Positions 26,794 through 35,159 of a stretch of 37,431 nt of DNA are shown in pieces. Made by a program: the position numbers and the translations under genes. A model generated the notes under the pieces. The model was given only the letters and a program-made list of their open reading frames with translations, was not told the DNA's origin and did no database searches. Each line of letters begins with the position of its first letter. The first letter of the stretch is position 1. The DNA comes from Clostridiaceae bacterium (GTDB taxonomy: Bacteria; Bacillota; Clostridia; Saccharofermentanales; DTU023): contig JAAYRJ010000194.1 of assembly GCA_012518845.1 (NCBI GenBank), positions 1 through 37,431 on the forward strand, read 5' to 3'.

Positions 26794-28491
26794 TTACTTG
26801 TTTTGAATTCCTTTGTTTAGGAAAAAAGTAAAACTGTTGTAAGCCGTTATGATATTAAAGCTCCTCTCGTCTTTGACAATACCTCTTAAATCCCTAGTAG
26901 TTGCATTGTCAATTAGTCTTTGCGCCTCTCCTTTGACGATTTTCTCAAGGATGTTGAGCCAGATTTGCATTTTTTTATCTTTTTCATCCTTGGGTTTAAT
27001 TCCCGCCAACCAAGCTCTAAAAGGCTCATCTATGGCAAAATACACAGCTTCTAGTTCCCTGTTAATAAAATCCTGACGAGCTTTCTCTTTAATATTTCTA
27101 ATTTCAGCTATGTCTGATAGAAAAGCTCGATAGGTGTGATTGATAACAACTCGGGTTTTTTCTACAAGATTAGTAATACGTGGAACCCAATGATTTTCCT
27201 GAACGTCTGTCAAAACATAGTTATTAATTTGCAAGGAGTCTACCAGTTCATCAGTTGGTACCCAAGATGGGGCATTGCCATCATCTTGCATGCTAACAGC
27301 TTGAACACCAATGGAGATATTTCCTATGGTATCCCTTATTTCTTCTAACCAGTTAATAAGTTCCGGCATGTGCTGCATATCTTTTTCCGAAGTTGATGAG
27401 GGCATGGCTAAGAGACCAAAAGACCGCCATAAGGCTTGATTGGCCCGGTGTTTTCGGGGCGTAAAATAACCCTTATGCTCACCCTGTTCATTAAAACGCC
27501 ACAAGGTCATAGCTTCAATAAATTGGTCTTGGTGGTTCATGTCTGGCAGTTTAACCACTTGCAAAGAAAAAGCCTTATCTAAATCAGTATCAGGGTCAAT
27601 GTAAACAGCCCTACTCCAAGTTGTATATAATTCTGCTAAATTGTCTGGATTATTGTTGCTGAAGTATTTCTCTAATAATTCCCCACTAGAATACTCCCAA
27701 CATGGCCTTTGTCTTTTAGCAGAAAATTCATCTCTGGGATGGACAAGTATTGTATTGAGCAAAAGAGTCTCAAAAAGATTAGTACCTTCTAGATATATTC
27801 CACCTAAATCATATAACCAGCCCTTGGAAGCTTTATATTTCTCTTTGCCAAAAATCGTCTTATCGGATAGGCCTGTGTAGCCTTGGTAGGTAATGAGCCA
27901 CCTAGCAACTTGATCCGCTCTGAGAACTTCCTTATTGTATTTAGCATTGTATTTTGGTGAAAACAAAGCTACCTTATTACCACTTTCTGAAACAGTCCGG
28001 TCTAAAAACTTACCGGATATAGCACTGGCCTTTTTCCTGCTGATTTTATCTGCAGATAAATCTCCAGCTAAAACTTGAAAAAATGGATATTCATCGTCAA
28101 ACAAATAAAAGCGGTCGTGCCATTTGGTCAAATAATCATTGACTGTAGAGGGAAAGTGTTTTTTCTTCCACAGGTTATCCCAGCAAGCGTCAAGATCGTT
28201 TATATAATAGGGCAGATCATCAAATTCGACCTCAGATTTTTCCTGAAATTTTTCATCTAAATCTAGGTATTCATAAGCATTTCCCTCAGCATCAAATCTA
28301 GAATAAACCGTATTTAAAATAGCCAAGAGTATTCTTAGAATTGCAAAATCCTGGGTTTTTGTGTCTCCTGCAATTCTCTGTATCTTATGAGCGTCCTCAA
28401 ACAAGGTCTTGAGAGAAACAAGTTTGTTCTCACTTTCATCCAGATAGATAACCCCTATCCAATTTTCGTCCAGCAAATTAAATCTACTCAT
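26794..28491 (-). CDS. cas8e: Type I-E Cascade large subunit Cas8e (Cse1)
   Basis: Cas8e recognises the PAM and recruits Cas3. It starts FNLLDENWIGVIY, the common Cse1 opening, and contains QRIAGDTKTQDFAILRILLAIL, LFDDEYPFFQV and an HPRDEFSAKRQRPCWEYSSG region. The C-terminal four-helix bundle follows (NREL...DEPFRAWL). At 565 aa it is longer than the ~500-aa E. coli protein. Its ATG overlaps the cas3 stop by 8 bp. Confidence 0.94.
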   Translation of the reverse strand: MSRFNLLDENWIGVIYLDESENKLVSLKTLFEDAHKIQRIAGDTKTQDFAILRILLAILNTVYSRFDAEGNAYEYLDLDEKFQEKSEVEFDDLPYYINDLDACWDNLWKKKHFPSTVNDYLTKWHDRFYLFDDEYPFFQVLAGDLSADKISRKKASAISGKFLDRTVSESGNKVALFSPKYNAKYNKEVLRADQVARWLITYQGYTGLSDKTIFGKEKYKASKGWLYDLGGIYLEGTNLFETLLLNTILVHPRDEFSAKRQRPCWEYSSGELLEKYFSNNNPDNLAELYTTWSRAVYIDPDTDLDKAFSLQVVKLPDMNHQDQFIEAMTLWRFNEQGEHKGYFTPRKHRANQALWRSFGLLAMPSSTSEKDMQHMPELINWLEEIRDTIGNISIGVQAVSMQDDGNAPSWVPTDELVDSLQINNYVLTDVQENHWVPRITNLVEKTRVVINHTYRAFLSDIAEIRNIKEKARQDFINRELEAVYFAIDEPFRAWLAGIKPKDEKDKKMQIWLNILEKIVKGEAQRLIDNATTRDLRGIVKDERSFNIITAYNSFTFFLNKGIQNK

Positions 28492-31330
28492 CTTTCTTCT
28501 CCATCTCTTCGTATGTTAAACCATATTTCATATCATAATGAAGTATTTTATTTCCCAACTGAAAATTTAAATTTTCATCAAAAATAATGCCTAATGTTCC
28601 CTTGAGCCAGCTTTGCTCTTGCCATTCTTTTAAATGTTTAACATTGTATGCTTCAAGTTCTTCGATTGTCTGGTCAACATTATTTTCGCCATACTGATAA
28701 GAAAAAACAGTAGGTAATCTCAAGCTTGAGGCTGCTATTTTCATGGCTACTTTTGGATTATCAATCTCGTTTGAAATATCTTGATTGTCATCAATAAAGC
28801 TGTAACCACTATCACATTTTTTTAATGCGATAACTTCTATCGTTTCTTGTATATCCCGTACTTGAGCGTAGCCGTATTCCTCTGACTGCTTGGGAGATAT
28901 GTCACCCAGCCAAGAAATTAATGAGATCGTTCTATTTCTACGTGCCACATATTGTGGTCCATTTAAACGATAGCTTTCTGCTCGCTCTTGCTGAGAAGTT
29001 CGTTGTTTTTTAAAATTTTTGAACATTTCTTGATATTTTTCTTGTTTATCATCAGCAAGTAAAATATCTTCCTTGCCATATACTTTTTGTACCAAGGGAG
29101 AAATGTCGCTTGGCAGTTTGAGCGTGTCTGGCAAATAATACTGAGTCCTTGCTAAAAGATAGCCTCCATAAACCGTCTCGGAACCTGCCTCAAATTCTAA
29201 ATTCGAACTTGTTCCAAGGAGATAGAGGACAGGCGTTTGAAAATGCTCAGGCCGCTTTATCTCATGCCTATGAAGTCGCCCAACTCTCTGTATTAGCAAG
29301 TCAACAGGGGCTAAGTCGCTAATTAATAAATCAAAATCAATGTCTAGTGATTGTTCAATCACTTGCGTGCCTATAATAATTTTATGTTTAGGTCGTTTTG
29401 CCTTTTTACCAATCAGAGCCAGCAATTCATTTTCTTTTTTCACTCTCTCTGTATCAATAAAATAAGAGTGAAGCAGGAAAACTCTATCTTCCCCATATTT
29501 CTCAGAACATTTTTTTGCCATGTCTTGAGTCCTATTGACTGTATTTAGGATTATCCCAACGTTGCCTCCTCTTGCTAGGACCTTATCCAAAATCGCCTCT
29601 ATGTCTGTGTCATCGATTCTCTTTATGGCAACAACGGTATCTTTCTCCTGGACAAATTCATCTTGCTGACAGATTTGCTTGCCATCTGTATAGGTAATTA
29701 AGGGATAGGCAGTGGTATTAAGATCGACTGACCTAACTATTTCAATTTCTTTATCCCGAAGACCTTTACCTTTGAGATAGGCTTTGACCAGTTCTTCTCT
29801 TGTGCTTGCAGCTAGTGTTGCAGACAATAAAATAACAGGTACATTATAGGCTCCAAGCCACTCCAGCACCCTGATTAAATACTGGTTCATGTAGGCATCG
29901 TAGGCGTGGACTTCATCAATGATAACAACTTTCCTACTGATGCCTAAATGACGTAAGGCCAAATGTTTTTGTTTTAAAGCGGCAAGTAAAATATGATCGA
30001 TTGTTCCCACAACAAAGTCATCAAGTATTGATGTTTTCCTACCAGAAAACCATTGGTTAACGGCGATAGAACCTTCTTCTTCAGAATTTTTATGGTAGCC
30101 ATCCTCTTCAAAATCAAAACCTTCATCTATGTTAATGTTTTTAGCCCTAGGCAGGTTAGCAAACTCTTTGTTTAAGGCAGATTTAGCATGAAGCAACTGA
30201 ACAGAATTCTTCTCGTCCAGAAATCCATCTAGCTTCTCCAGCCAAGTTTTAATCCGAGAAAACATGCTATTGGAAGTTGCTTGTGTCGGCAAAGCAAAAA
30301 AGATACCTCTTTGACCTAGTTTAGAGGCTAACTGCTCAGCTCCTACCAAGGCTGCTTCGGTTTTACCAAGTCCCATAGTCGCTTCAAATATAAAGAGCCC
30401 TGGATTTTGACAACTATCAATCGTTTCAAAAAATACTCTTTGGGCATTACGCGGATTAAATTTCTCACCAAATCGCTTCTTATAAATTGAGTTTATATCA
30501 AATACATAGTCTGGCTCTCTAGTACCAGGCTTGAACCATGCTTTCCAAGCCCGAGTTGATCTTTCCATTTGGTCTATGTTAACTTCTGCATAAACATTTA
30601 TAAGTGGAAAATAGGATTCGTTACTAGCAATCCAGTCAGCCATGATAAGGAGGCCTGATAGTAAAACTTGAGCTGTCTGCTTGACACTAGGAAGGTCTTC
30701 TACAGATTTATGGCCTGTAGTCTTAAGTGCCCAGTCAAAGATTGTTTGCTGTGTTTTACGCCACTTGCTAGCAAGCTTATCCTCAGGATCTTCTGAATCC
30801 CTTTGGATATAGTGGCTAAGATAGGATAAATGATTATTATAAAAATTTGGGTCATCGATTGGTTTGCCATGATGGCCACCGATAATTGATGATATATCAT
30901 CCTTGACAGCAAAGTGTCTTAATAGGACTTGGCCTGCCAGAGCATGGGACGTCCTAGCTTCCTTTGAATATAAGTGGGTACCTAAACCAGCAAAACCTGC
31001 TCTTTCCAGTTTTTCAATAAGGAAGGCATCTAAATCACTTGAGCCTGCGTAACTTTTTTGCTTTTGAAAAATTGGGGTTGCTTTTCCAAGGTCATGGATT
31101 GCCCCTAAAAACTGGACAAATCTTTTCCCGTCGTAGCTATCTTCATAGTTTAAGCCTTGTAAGATATGATGTTTTTGATTAGAACTCAGCCAGTGCTCCC
31201 ATAATAAGCCTATTATATTTTTTGTGTCTTCTAAGTGCTGGCTCAAAGGCAACCACATAAAGCCAAGCTTGGAATCTGACTTTTTTGCCCACAAGGGGTC
31301 ATTTTTAAACCATGAATACATATTTTCCAT
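28484..31330 (-). CDS. cas3: Type I-E helicase-nuclease Cas3
   Basis: Cas3 degrades DNA bound by Cascade. The N-terminal HD nuclease domain (~25-260) shows LSQHLEDTKN, GAIHDLGKATPIFQ and IIGGHHGKP. The superfamily 2 helicase has the Walker A MGLGKTEAAL, the DEVHAYD box, LLSATLAAS, and IIGTQVIEQSLDIDFD...QRVGRLHRH as motif VI. The track begins at a GTG (31336). The ATG at 31330 is preferred, with AGAGGTG just upstream. At 948 aa it is a single, complete protein. It is the first gene of the operon, behind a 147-nt leader with a crRNA-like element. Confidence 0.95.
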   Translation of the reverse strand: MENMYSWFKNDPLWAKKSDSKLGFMWLPLSQHLEDTKNIIGLLWEHWLSSNQKHHILQGLNYEDSYDGKRFVQFLGAIHDLGKATPIFQKQKSYAGSSDLDAFLIEKLERAGFAGLGTHLYSKEARTSHALAGQVLLRHFAVKDDISSIIGGHHGKPIDDPNFYNNHLSYLSHYIQRDSEDPEDKLASKWRKTQQTIFDWALKTTGHKSVEDLPSVKQTAQVLLSGLLIMADWIASNESYFPLINVYAEVNIDQMERSTRAWKAWFKPGTREPDYVFDINSIYKKRFGEKFNPRNAQRVFFETIDSCQNPGLFIFEATMGLGKTEAALVGAEQLASKLGQRGIFFALPTQATSNSMFSRIKTWLEKLDGFLDEKNSVQLLHAKSALNKEFANLPRAKNINIDEGFDFEEDGYHKNSEEEGSIAVNQWFSGRKTSILDDFVVGTIDHILLAALKQKHLALRHLGISRKVVIIDEVHAYDAYMNQYLIRVLEWLGAYNVPVILLSATLAASTREELVKAYLKGKGLRDKEIEIVRSVDLNTTAYPLITYTDGKQICQQDEFVQEKDTVVAIKRIDDTDIEAILDKVLARGGNVGIILNTVNRTQDMAKKCSEKYGEDRVFLLHSYFIDTERVKKENELLALIGKKAKRPKHKIIIGTQVIEQSLDIDFDLLISDLAPVDLLIQRVGRLHRHEIKRPEHFQTPVLYLLGTSSNLEFEAGSETVYGGYLLARTQYYLPDTLKLPSDISPLVQKVYGKEDILLADDKQEKYQEMFKNFKKQRTSQQERAESYRLNGPQYVARRNRTISLISWLGDISPKQSEEYGYAQVRDIQETIEVIALKKCDSGYSFIDDNQDISNEIDNPKVAMKIAASSLRLPTVFSYQYGENNVDQTIEELEAYNVKHLKEWQEQSWLKGTLGIIFDENLNFQLGNKILHYDMKYGLTYEEMEKKDE

Positions 31331-31358
31331 ATGCACCTCTTATTTTAGTGTTTTTAGG

Positions 31359-31390
31359 TTTTAGGGAGGTAGGAGATAACCTCCCTAAAA
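31359..31390. repeat. Perfect 12-bp hairpin in the cas3 leader
   Basis: TTTTAGGGAGGT and ACCTCCCTAAAA pair perfectly around an 8-nt loop, 29 bp before the cas3 start. There is no T run after the stem on either strand, so it is not a standard terminator. On the cas mRNA one arm contains ACCTCCC and could also pair with the AGAGGTG ribosome binding site of cas3. It may therefore control translation or shield the mRNA 5' end. Confidence 0.55.
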
Positions 31391-31396
31391 TCTTGT

Positions 31397-31422
31397 AAAA
31401 ACCCCGCTCTCGCAGGCAAGAG
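31397..31422 (-). terminator. Terminator-like hairpin ending the cas leader RNA
   Basis: On the minus strand, CTCTTG-CCTG-CGAGAG forms a 6-bp stem (one G-U pair), followed by CGGGGTTTTT. It lies ~50-75 nt after the predicted cas transcription start. It could release a ~75-nt RNA that includes the crRNA-like element, with part of the transcripts reading on into cas3. The stem is short, so efficiency is uncertain. Confidence 0.4.
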
Positions 31423-31471
31423 TTGAACTATCCAACCTTTATATGGATCACCCTTGCGGGATCGCAAGAAT
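31397..31471 (-). ncRNA. CreR-like cas-regulating crRNA mimic upstream of cas3
   Basis: The predicted leader RNA begins with a hairpin, CTTGCG-ATCC-CGCAAG (31468-31453). Next comes GGTGATCC, identical to the 8-nt 5' handle of the array repeats, which likewise follows a hairpin with a 4-nt loop. The following guide is A, then TATAAAGGTTG, G, ATA. The plus strand at 31480-31494 reads TATAAAGGTTG, T, ATA, preceded by AAT (31477-31479). This matches 14 of 15 bases; the one mismatch is at position 12, one of the every-sixth positions not paired in type I-E Cascade. The target covers the -10 of the cas promoter. This suggests that Cascade loaded with this RNA sits on its own promoter without full pairing. 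The assignment is inferred from sequence and the known CreR concept. Confidence 0.7.
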
Positions 31472-31477
31472 ATTAAA

Positions 31478-31505
31478 ATTATAAAGGTTGTATAAATATT
31501 ATCAT
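31478..31505 (-). promoter_or_regulatory. Promoter of the cas operon
   Basis: On the minus strand, ATGATA (31505-31500), a 16-bp spacer and TATAAT (31483-31478) form the promoter. Transcription would start near 31471, three bases before the crRNA-like hairpin. The -10 and the bases around it are the predicted target of the CreR-like guide, with AAT as PAM. Confidence 0.6.
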
Positions 31506-31571
31506 GGTGATTTCTAAAAAGCAAGCAAAAATAAATAAAAAAATGTATCTGTTAAATGAAAAAGGGTCCAA

Positions 31572-31612
31572 TGGGTATGCGGACAAAATCTTGGACTTAA
31601 ATATTAGCACCA
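31572..31612. mobile_element. Solo IS3-family element end (41 bp)
   Basis: The sequence from TGGGTATGCGGACAAAA to TTAGCACCA is identical at 40 of 41 positions to the end of the IS3-family element at 37260-37300. It includes the last codons of the transposase (GANI, stop). Identity starts exactly at the TG of the IS tip and stops after 41 bp. It is a leftover of a deleted or recombined copy, 66 bp upstream of the cas promoter. The flanking DNA 31506-31571 is AT-rich and unassigned. Confidence 0.75.
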
Positions 31613-31627
31613 CTAGTATTTAGATGT

Positions 31628-31737
31628 AAGTCAAGGCCGTGATGCTTTAATTTCGTTTAGATCTTTTAATCCCTCAAGCCACGCGGGATAATTAATTTAT
31701 GCAGTTGAGGGCGTCGACTTCTCTCCTTGAGGTTTTT
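31628..31737 (+). ncRNA. Candidate structured leader with mutually exclusive stems
   Basis: CCCTCAA (31671-31677) can pair with TTGAGGG (31705-31711). Alternatively, the overlapping CCTCAAG can pair with CTTGAGG (31726-31732), which is followed by TTTTT. AAGTC/GACTT and TCAAGG/CCTTGA give an outer stem. This resembles an antiterminator/terminator switch upstream of the DUF438 gene. I recognise no known riboswitch class, and the long loops make the folding uncertain. The following 31738-31969 is AT-rich, with a direct repeat AGGTTA-4-AGGTTA near 31885. Confidence 0.3.
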
Positions 31738-31969
31738 CCTTTCATCAACTATGTGCTTCATCTTACTAAAACAAATATAAAATCTTTGTTAAGTTCGTTT
31801 ATGTTTTCTAAAACTCCTCTATAACAGAGAATTTGAAGACTATGTGAATCTCTTTTGCACTATTAATTGAAGGAAAGTTAGCTTAGGTTAACAAAGGTTA
31901 CAGACAGAGCAATATTTTTAAATTAGAATAATATGTAAATTTATTATTATCTATGGAGAAAGATTATTT

Positions 31970-33292
31970 ATGATAAATAAAAATAAGAATCCTCGAGCAG
32001 AATTGCTGAAATCTTATATCCACCGTCTCAACGAGGGCGAAAGTCTGGAAAGCGTTAGAAAAGACTTTGTTGAAGCCTTTGAGATGGTAGAAGCTTCCGA
32101 AATTGCTATAGCCGAACAAGAGATGATTCAAGACGGTATGCCTATTTCCGAAGTACAAAAATTATGCGATATTCACTCTGCCCTCTTCCATGGGGCTACA
32201 CGTGAAGAACAGATTGCCAATGCCGATAAAGCGGTTGCTGAGTCTTTTGCTAGACAAGCCGAAGCTGGTGTTTCTGGTCATGGACTTATCCATCAAATGG
32301 TTGCTGGTGAGGCCAATACTGCTCTTGCCCTTTCTAAAATTGAGGGACATCCTGTTCATGTTTTCACAAAAGACAATGAGAAAATACAAGATCTGTTAAA
32401 CTTTTTGAAAGAAGGACTGGAAAAAGAGGAAACAAAAGAAGAATTAATGCTTCGCTTAGAAAAAACCCAAGTCATTCATGATCACTATGCTAGAAAGGGT
32501 GACTTGATTTACCCGCTCTTAAGTGTTGGTTATGGCTTTTCTGGACCCTCTGATGTTATGTGGGGAGTTGATGGTGAAATTAGAGCAGAGTTTAGGATTT
32601 TAGCCCTGGGAAAAAGAAAACTGGACGACTATCATGAGCGACTAGAAGCGGCCATTGTTAGGGCAGAAGAAATGATTTACAAAGAAAATAACATTCTGTA
32701 TCCGTTGTGTGGTAAAAATTTTACAAAAGAAGAATGGATGCGAATTTATTACGATATGGCTGGCTACCCACCGCTCTTCGCTGATGAATACCCTATATGG
32801 GCAGAGGCTGAAGAACAGCGTGAAGACCTTAAAACAATTGGTGGCAAATTAGCTAAAGATAGTAAAGATGCTGAGGCTGATGATTTTATAAGCATCGGTT
32901 CTGGCCAGATGACCAGAGAGCAAATCGAATCTGTTTTAAATACCATTCCCATGGAATTGACCTTTGTTGACCATGAAGACATTAATCGCTATTTTAACGA
33001 TGACGGAAAAGAAAAATTCTTCAAGCGACCAGATATGGCAATCGGTAGAGACGTTCATACCTGCCACCCGCCCCATGTTCAAGCTATGGTTATGGGAATA
33101 ATTAATCGTTTCCGGGATGGGCTAGAAGATACTATTGAAATCTGGATGGAGAAAAAAGGTGAGCCTGTCCTAGTCCTCTATCTGGCAGTTAGAAATGCCC
33201 AAGGAGACTATTTAGGAACGCTTGAATGTGTACAAAAAATGGGCTTTGCCACAAAACACTTTGAACAACAAGCCAAACTGAAGAAAGATTAG
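31970..33292 (+). CDS. DUF438 / hemerythrin-like / PAS domain protein
   Basis: This 440-aa cytosolic protein has three parts. Residues ~10-80 are a DUF438 domain (KSYIHRLNEGESLESVRKDF). Residues ~85-250 are a hemerythrin-like helical domain with His and Glu ligand candidates (GHGLIHQMVAGEA, TQVIHDHYARKGDLIYP, KENNILYPL). Residues ~310-430 are a PAS domain (NTIPMELTFVDHEDINRYFN, then HTCHPPHVQAMV). Such proteins are thought to sense oxygen, nitric oxide or iron through a di-iron site or heme; the ligand here is unknown. AGAAAG lies upstream of the ATG with loose spacing. It is a single-gene unit with its own terminator. Confidence 0.88.
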   Translation: MINKNKNPRAELLKSYIHRLNEGESLESVRKDFVEAFEMVEASEIAIAEQEMIQDGMPISEVQKLCDIHSALFHGATREEQIANADKAVAESFARQAEAGVSGHGLIHQMVAGEANTALALSKIEGHPVHVFTKDNEKIQDLLNFLKEGLEKEETKEELMLRLEKTQVIHDHYARKGDLIYPLLSVGYGFSGPSDVMWGVDGEIRAEFRILALGKRKLDDYHERLEAAIVRAEEMIYKENNILYPLCGKNFTKEEWMRIYYDMAGYPPLFADEYPIWAEAEEQREDLKTIGGKLAKDSKDAEADDFISIGSGQMTREQIESVLNTIPMELTFVDHEDINRYFNDDGKEKFFKRPDMAIGRDVHTCHPPHVQAMVMGIINRFRDGLEDTIEIWMEKKGEPVLVLYLAVRNAQGDYLGTLECVQKMGFATKHFEQQAKLKKD

Positions 33293-33335
33293 CTTATTAG
33301 TTTATAAGTCAGGTTTTCAAAAATCAAAATAAATA

Positions 33336-33384
33336 GACTAGGCCAAGAATCAAGCTGTGTGATTTTTTGACCTAGCCTTTTTTA
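33336..33384 (+). terminator. Terminator of the DUF438 gene
   Basis: CTAGG-C-CAA-G-AATCA pairs with TGATT-T-TTG-A-CCTAG, an imperfect long stem, and is followed by CCTTTTTT. It lies 45 bp after the stop codon. Confidence 0.75.
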
Positions 33385-33477
33385 GTAAGTAGCAATCAAA
33401 GCTAAATATTTAATTATAGGCATCTTGCTACACGATAGTCACATTAAAAATACTACTAGCACTCTTCGCTTACAAAA

Positions 33478-34362
33478 TTACTTGTCAAAATTGAAATCAA
33501 CAGAACCCATGCTAGTATTGACTATATAATGGGCTATAGAGTCACCATCAGATTTTAAATTATTTAATTTGACTTCATCTCCATTGACATTAAAATTTCC
33601 CATATCAACATCAATTTCATAAGTCACTGAGCTCTCAGGGAGAGGAATATCCAAATCGATGGACCCCATATCACAATCAATAATATGCTCACCTGTGAGC
33701 TTAGCACTAGACTCCATGCTGCCCATAGATACAGTATATTTACCACCAGCAATTTCACCGCCTGATAATTCAACAGAACCCATATCTAGCTTCATCTCAG
33801 CATAATCGGCTATTAGATTATCTATTTCTGCATTCCCCATATCGAGAACTAAATTCATATTTTCCAACTCGATATTTTCTACTTTTAGACTCCCAAGATC
33901 TAACGCGATATCTAGATTTGAAAGTTTGAAGTCTCTTGGCAAAACAAGAATATTATCTTTGTATAAATTAGAATTGAGATTTCCAATTCTTTTGGTGAAC
34001 TTTTGTTCTGCAAAATAGTCTGTTATTTTTAAAGTGGCATCATTAATTTCTGTTCTTACCTCATAAAATACACGATCATTCTGGATTAATTCGGTATATG
34101 TCAAAGTTGGATATTCAACATCACCAGTCATAATTTGAAAACCAGCTAGGCTTGTGTCTATGTCTATACTAGAGAATGTCTTGTCCACAAATTCAATTGT
34201 TCTTTGATTGCTCTTACCAGCAAAGGTTGGGAACAAGGAAGGAAAGCTAAAACTACTATTAGGAAGACTATTAACTCCTCCAACCAAAACAAAGATACCT
34301 AATAAGATTGCACCTATTAAAGTTAGGCTAATTCCAACAATGCTTAATTTGCTTAATTTCAT
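33478..34362 (-). CDS. DUF4097 family beta-helix repeat membrane-anchored protein
   Basis: The 294-aa product begins with a basic N-terminus and one membrane helix (~8-30, IVGISLTLIGAILLGIFVLV); the rest is outside. From ~residue 150, short repeated strands carrying LDLGSL, LDMGNAE, LDMGSVEL, VSMGSMES, CDMGSID and VDMGNFN recur every ~20 residues, the DUF4097 beta-solenoid pattern. The track begins at a TTG (34380); the ATG at 34362 has AGGAGAG 6 bp upstream. It is the last gene of the padR-DUF1700-DUF4097 operon, which often responds to envelope stress in Bacillota. The function is not known. Confidence 0.85.
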   Translation of the reverse strand: MKLSKLSIVGISLTLIGAILLGIFVLVGGVNSLPNSSFSFPSLFPTFAGKSNQRTIEFVDKTFSSIDIDTSLAGFQIMTGDVEYPTLTYTELIQNDRVFYEVRTEINDATLKITDYFAEQKFTKRIGNLNSNLYKDNILVLPRDFKLSNLDIALDLGSLKVENIELENMNLVLDMGNAEIDNLIADYAEMKLDMGSVELSGGEIAGGKYTVSMGSMESSAKLTGEHIIDCDMGSIDLDIPLPESSVTYEIDVDMGNFNVNGDEVKLNNLKSDGDSIAHYIVNTSMGSVDFNFDK

Positions 34363-34376
34363 ATAAATCTCTCCTC

Positions 34377-35159
34377 TCAATGGGTATCACTATTAGGGGT
34401 GATATTGTTATTATCCGTGTGCTTATTCCCTTTGCTGGGATTGTCGGGATTGTCATTTTCGGCTGTTTGGTAATTTCCTACTGGCTGATAATTGCCGGAA
34501 TTGTGATTGTAGACAGTTTGATAATTGCCTGCTGTCTGAGAATGATCAGCTAATTGATAATTTTCACTTTGATGACCTGGGTAACCTGTTTTATAAGGTG
34601 AATAGTAAGTATTTCGTTTCTTAGCTTCACTTTTGCGGCGAATTGACTCGGCAATTTTTCTGCCAATCCAACGAAAAAAACTAATGATTAGCAAAATAAT
34701 TCCAAGACTAAGTAAGGTACCACCGATAGTAAAGAGTAAAGCGCTCAAAGAAAAAGGCTTAGTAATTAGTAAACCAATATTGGCAAATAAACTAACTGCA
34801 AAAGTAATAACAATACCCATAATAATTGCTAGTACTGTCACAACGGCCGCAATTACAAGAGCAACTAGAGCAATTGCAAGTGGTAAGCCAATCGGTAAAG
34901 CTAAAATACTTAAAATAATAATCAGAATAATATTGGTCGTGCTCTTATCATTTATACTAGACTGTGCAATCTGAGCATCTCTCAAAATTTCATAGGCAAT
35001 TTGGCGTGGTTGCCCTATATCAGGAGGAACTTCTGCATTTCCATAAATCCCTCTGTCGTCAAACATTTCATTGTAATAAGCGATTATATCCAAGCGCTCT
35101 TGTGTTGGTGCTTTTCGCAAATGTTTATTTAGTTCAGCTATAAATTTATCCCTCGTCAT
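34377..35159 (-). CDS. DUF1700 family membrane protein with a Tyr/Asn/Gln-rich tail
   Basis: Residues ~1-65 form the DUF1700 N-terminal helical domain (RDKFIAELNKHLRKAPTQER, then YYNEMFDD), with the phrase DIGQPRQIAYEI. Residues ~75-165 hold three or four membrane helices. The cytoplasmic or outer tail (~180-260) contains imperfect repeats NYQLADHSQ, NYQTVYN, NYQPVG and NYQTAEN. The start at 35159 has GGAGG 8 bp upstream; the track's ATG at 35165 is too close to it. It overlaps the end of padR by 14 bp. Such proteins are usually regulated by the adjacent PadR. Confidence 0.85.
   Translation of the reverse strand: MTRDKFIAELNKHLRKAPTQERLDIIAYYNEMFDDRGIYGNAEVPPDIGQPRQIAYEILRDAQIAQSSINDKSTTNIILIIILSILALPIGLPLAIALVALVIAAVVTVLAIIMGIVITFAVSLFANIGLLITKPFSLSALLFTIGGTLLSLGIILLIISFFRWIGRKIAESIRRKSEAKKRNTYYSPYKTGYPGHQSENYQLADHSQTAGNYQTVYNHNSGNYQPVGNYQTAENDNPDNPSKGNKHTDNNNITPNSDTH

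Noticed and set aside
31359-31390. Hairpin as a Rho-independent terminator
   Set aside because: No T run follows the stem on either strand.
31397-31422. A second degenerate CRISPR repeat after the CreR-like guide
   Set aside because: It shares a hairpin and GGGG with the repeat but lacks the GGTGATCC handle and ends in TTTTT, so a terminator-like reading is simpler.
31699-31824. 41-codon plus-strand ORF starting MQLRAST
   Set aside because: No ribosome binding site, no recognisable pattern, and it lies over the candidate structured region.
34633-34974. 113-aa plus-strand ORF
   Set aside because: It is antisense to the membrane part of the DUF1700 gene, which has clear family features and a ribosome binding site; this is a shadow frame.
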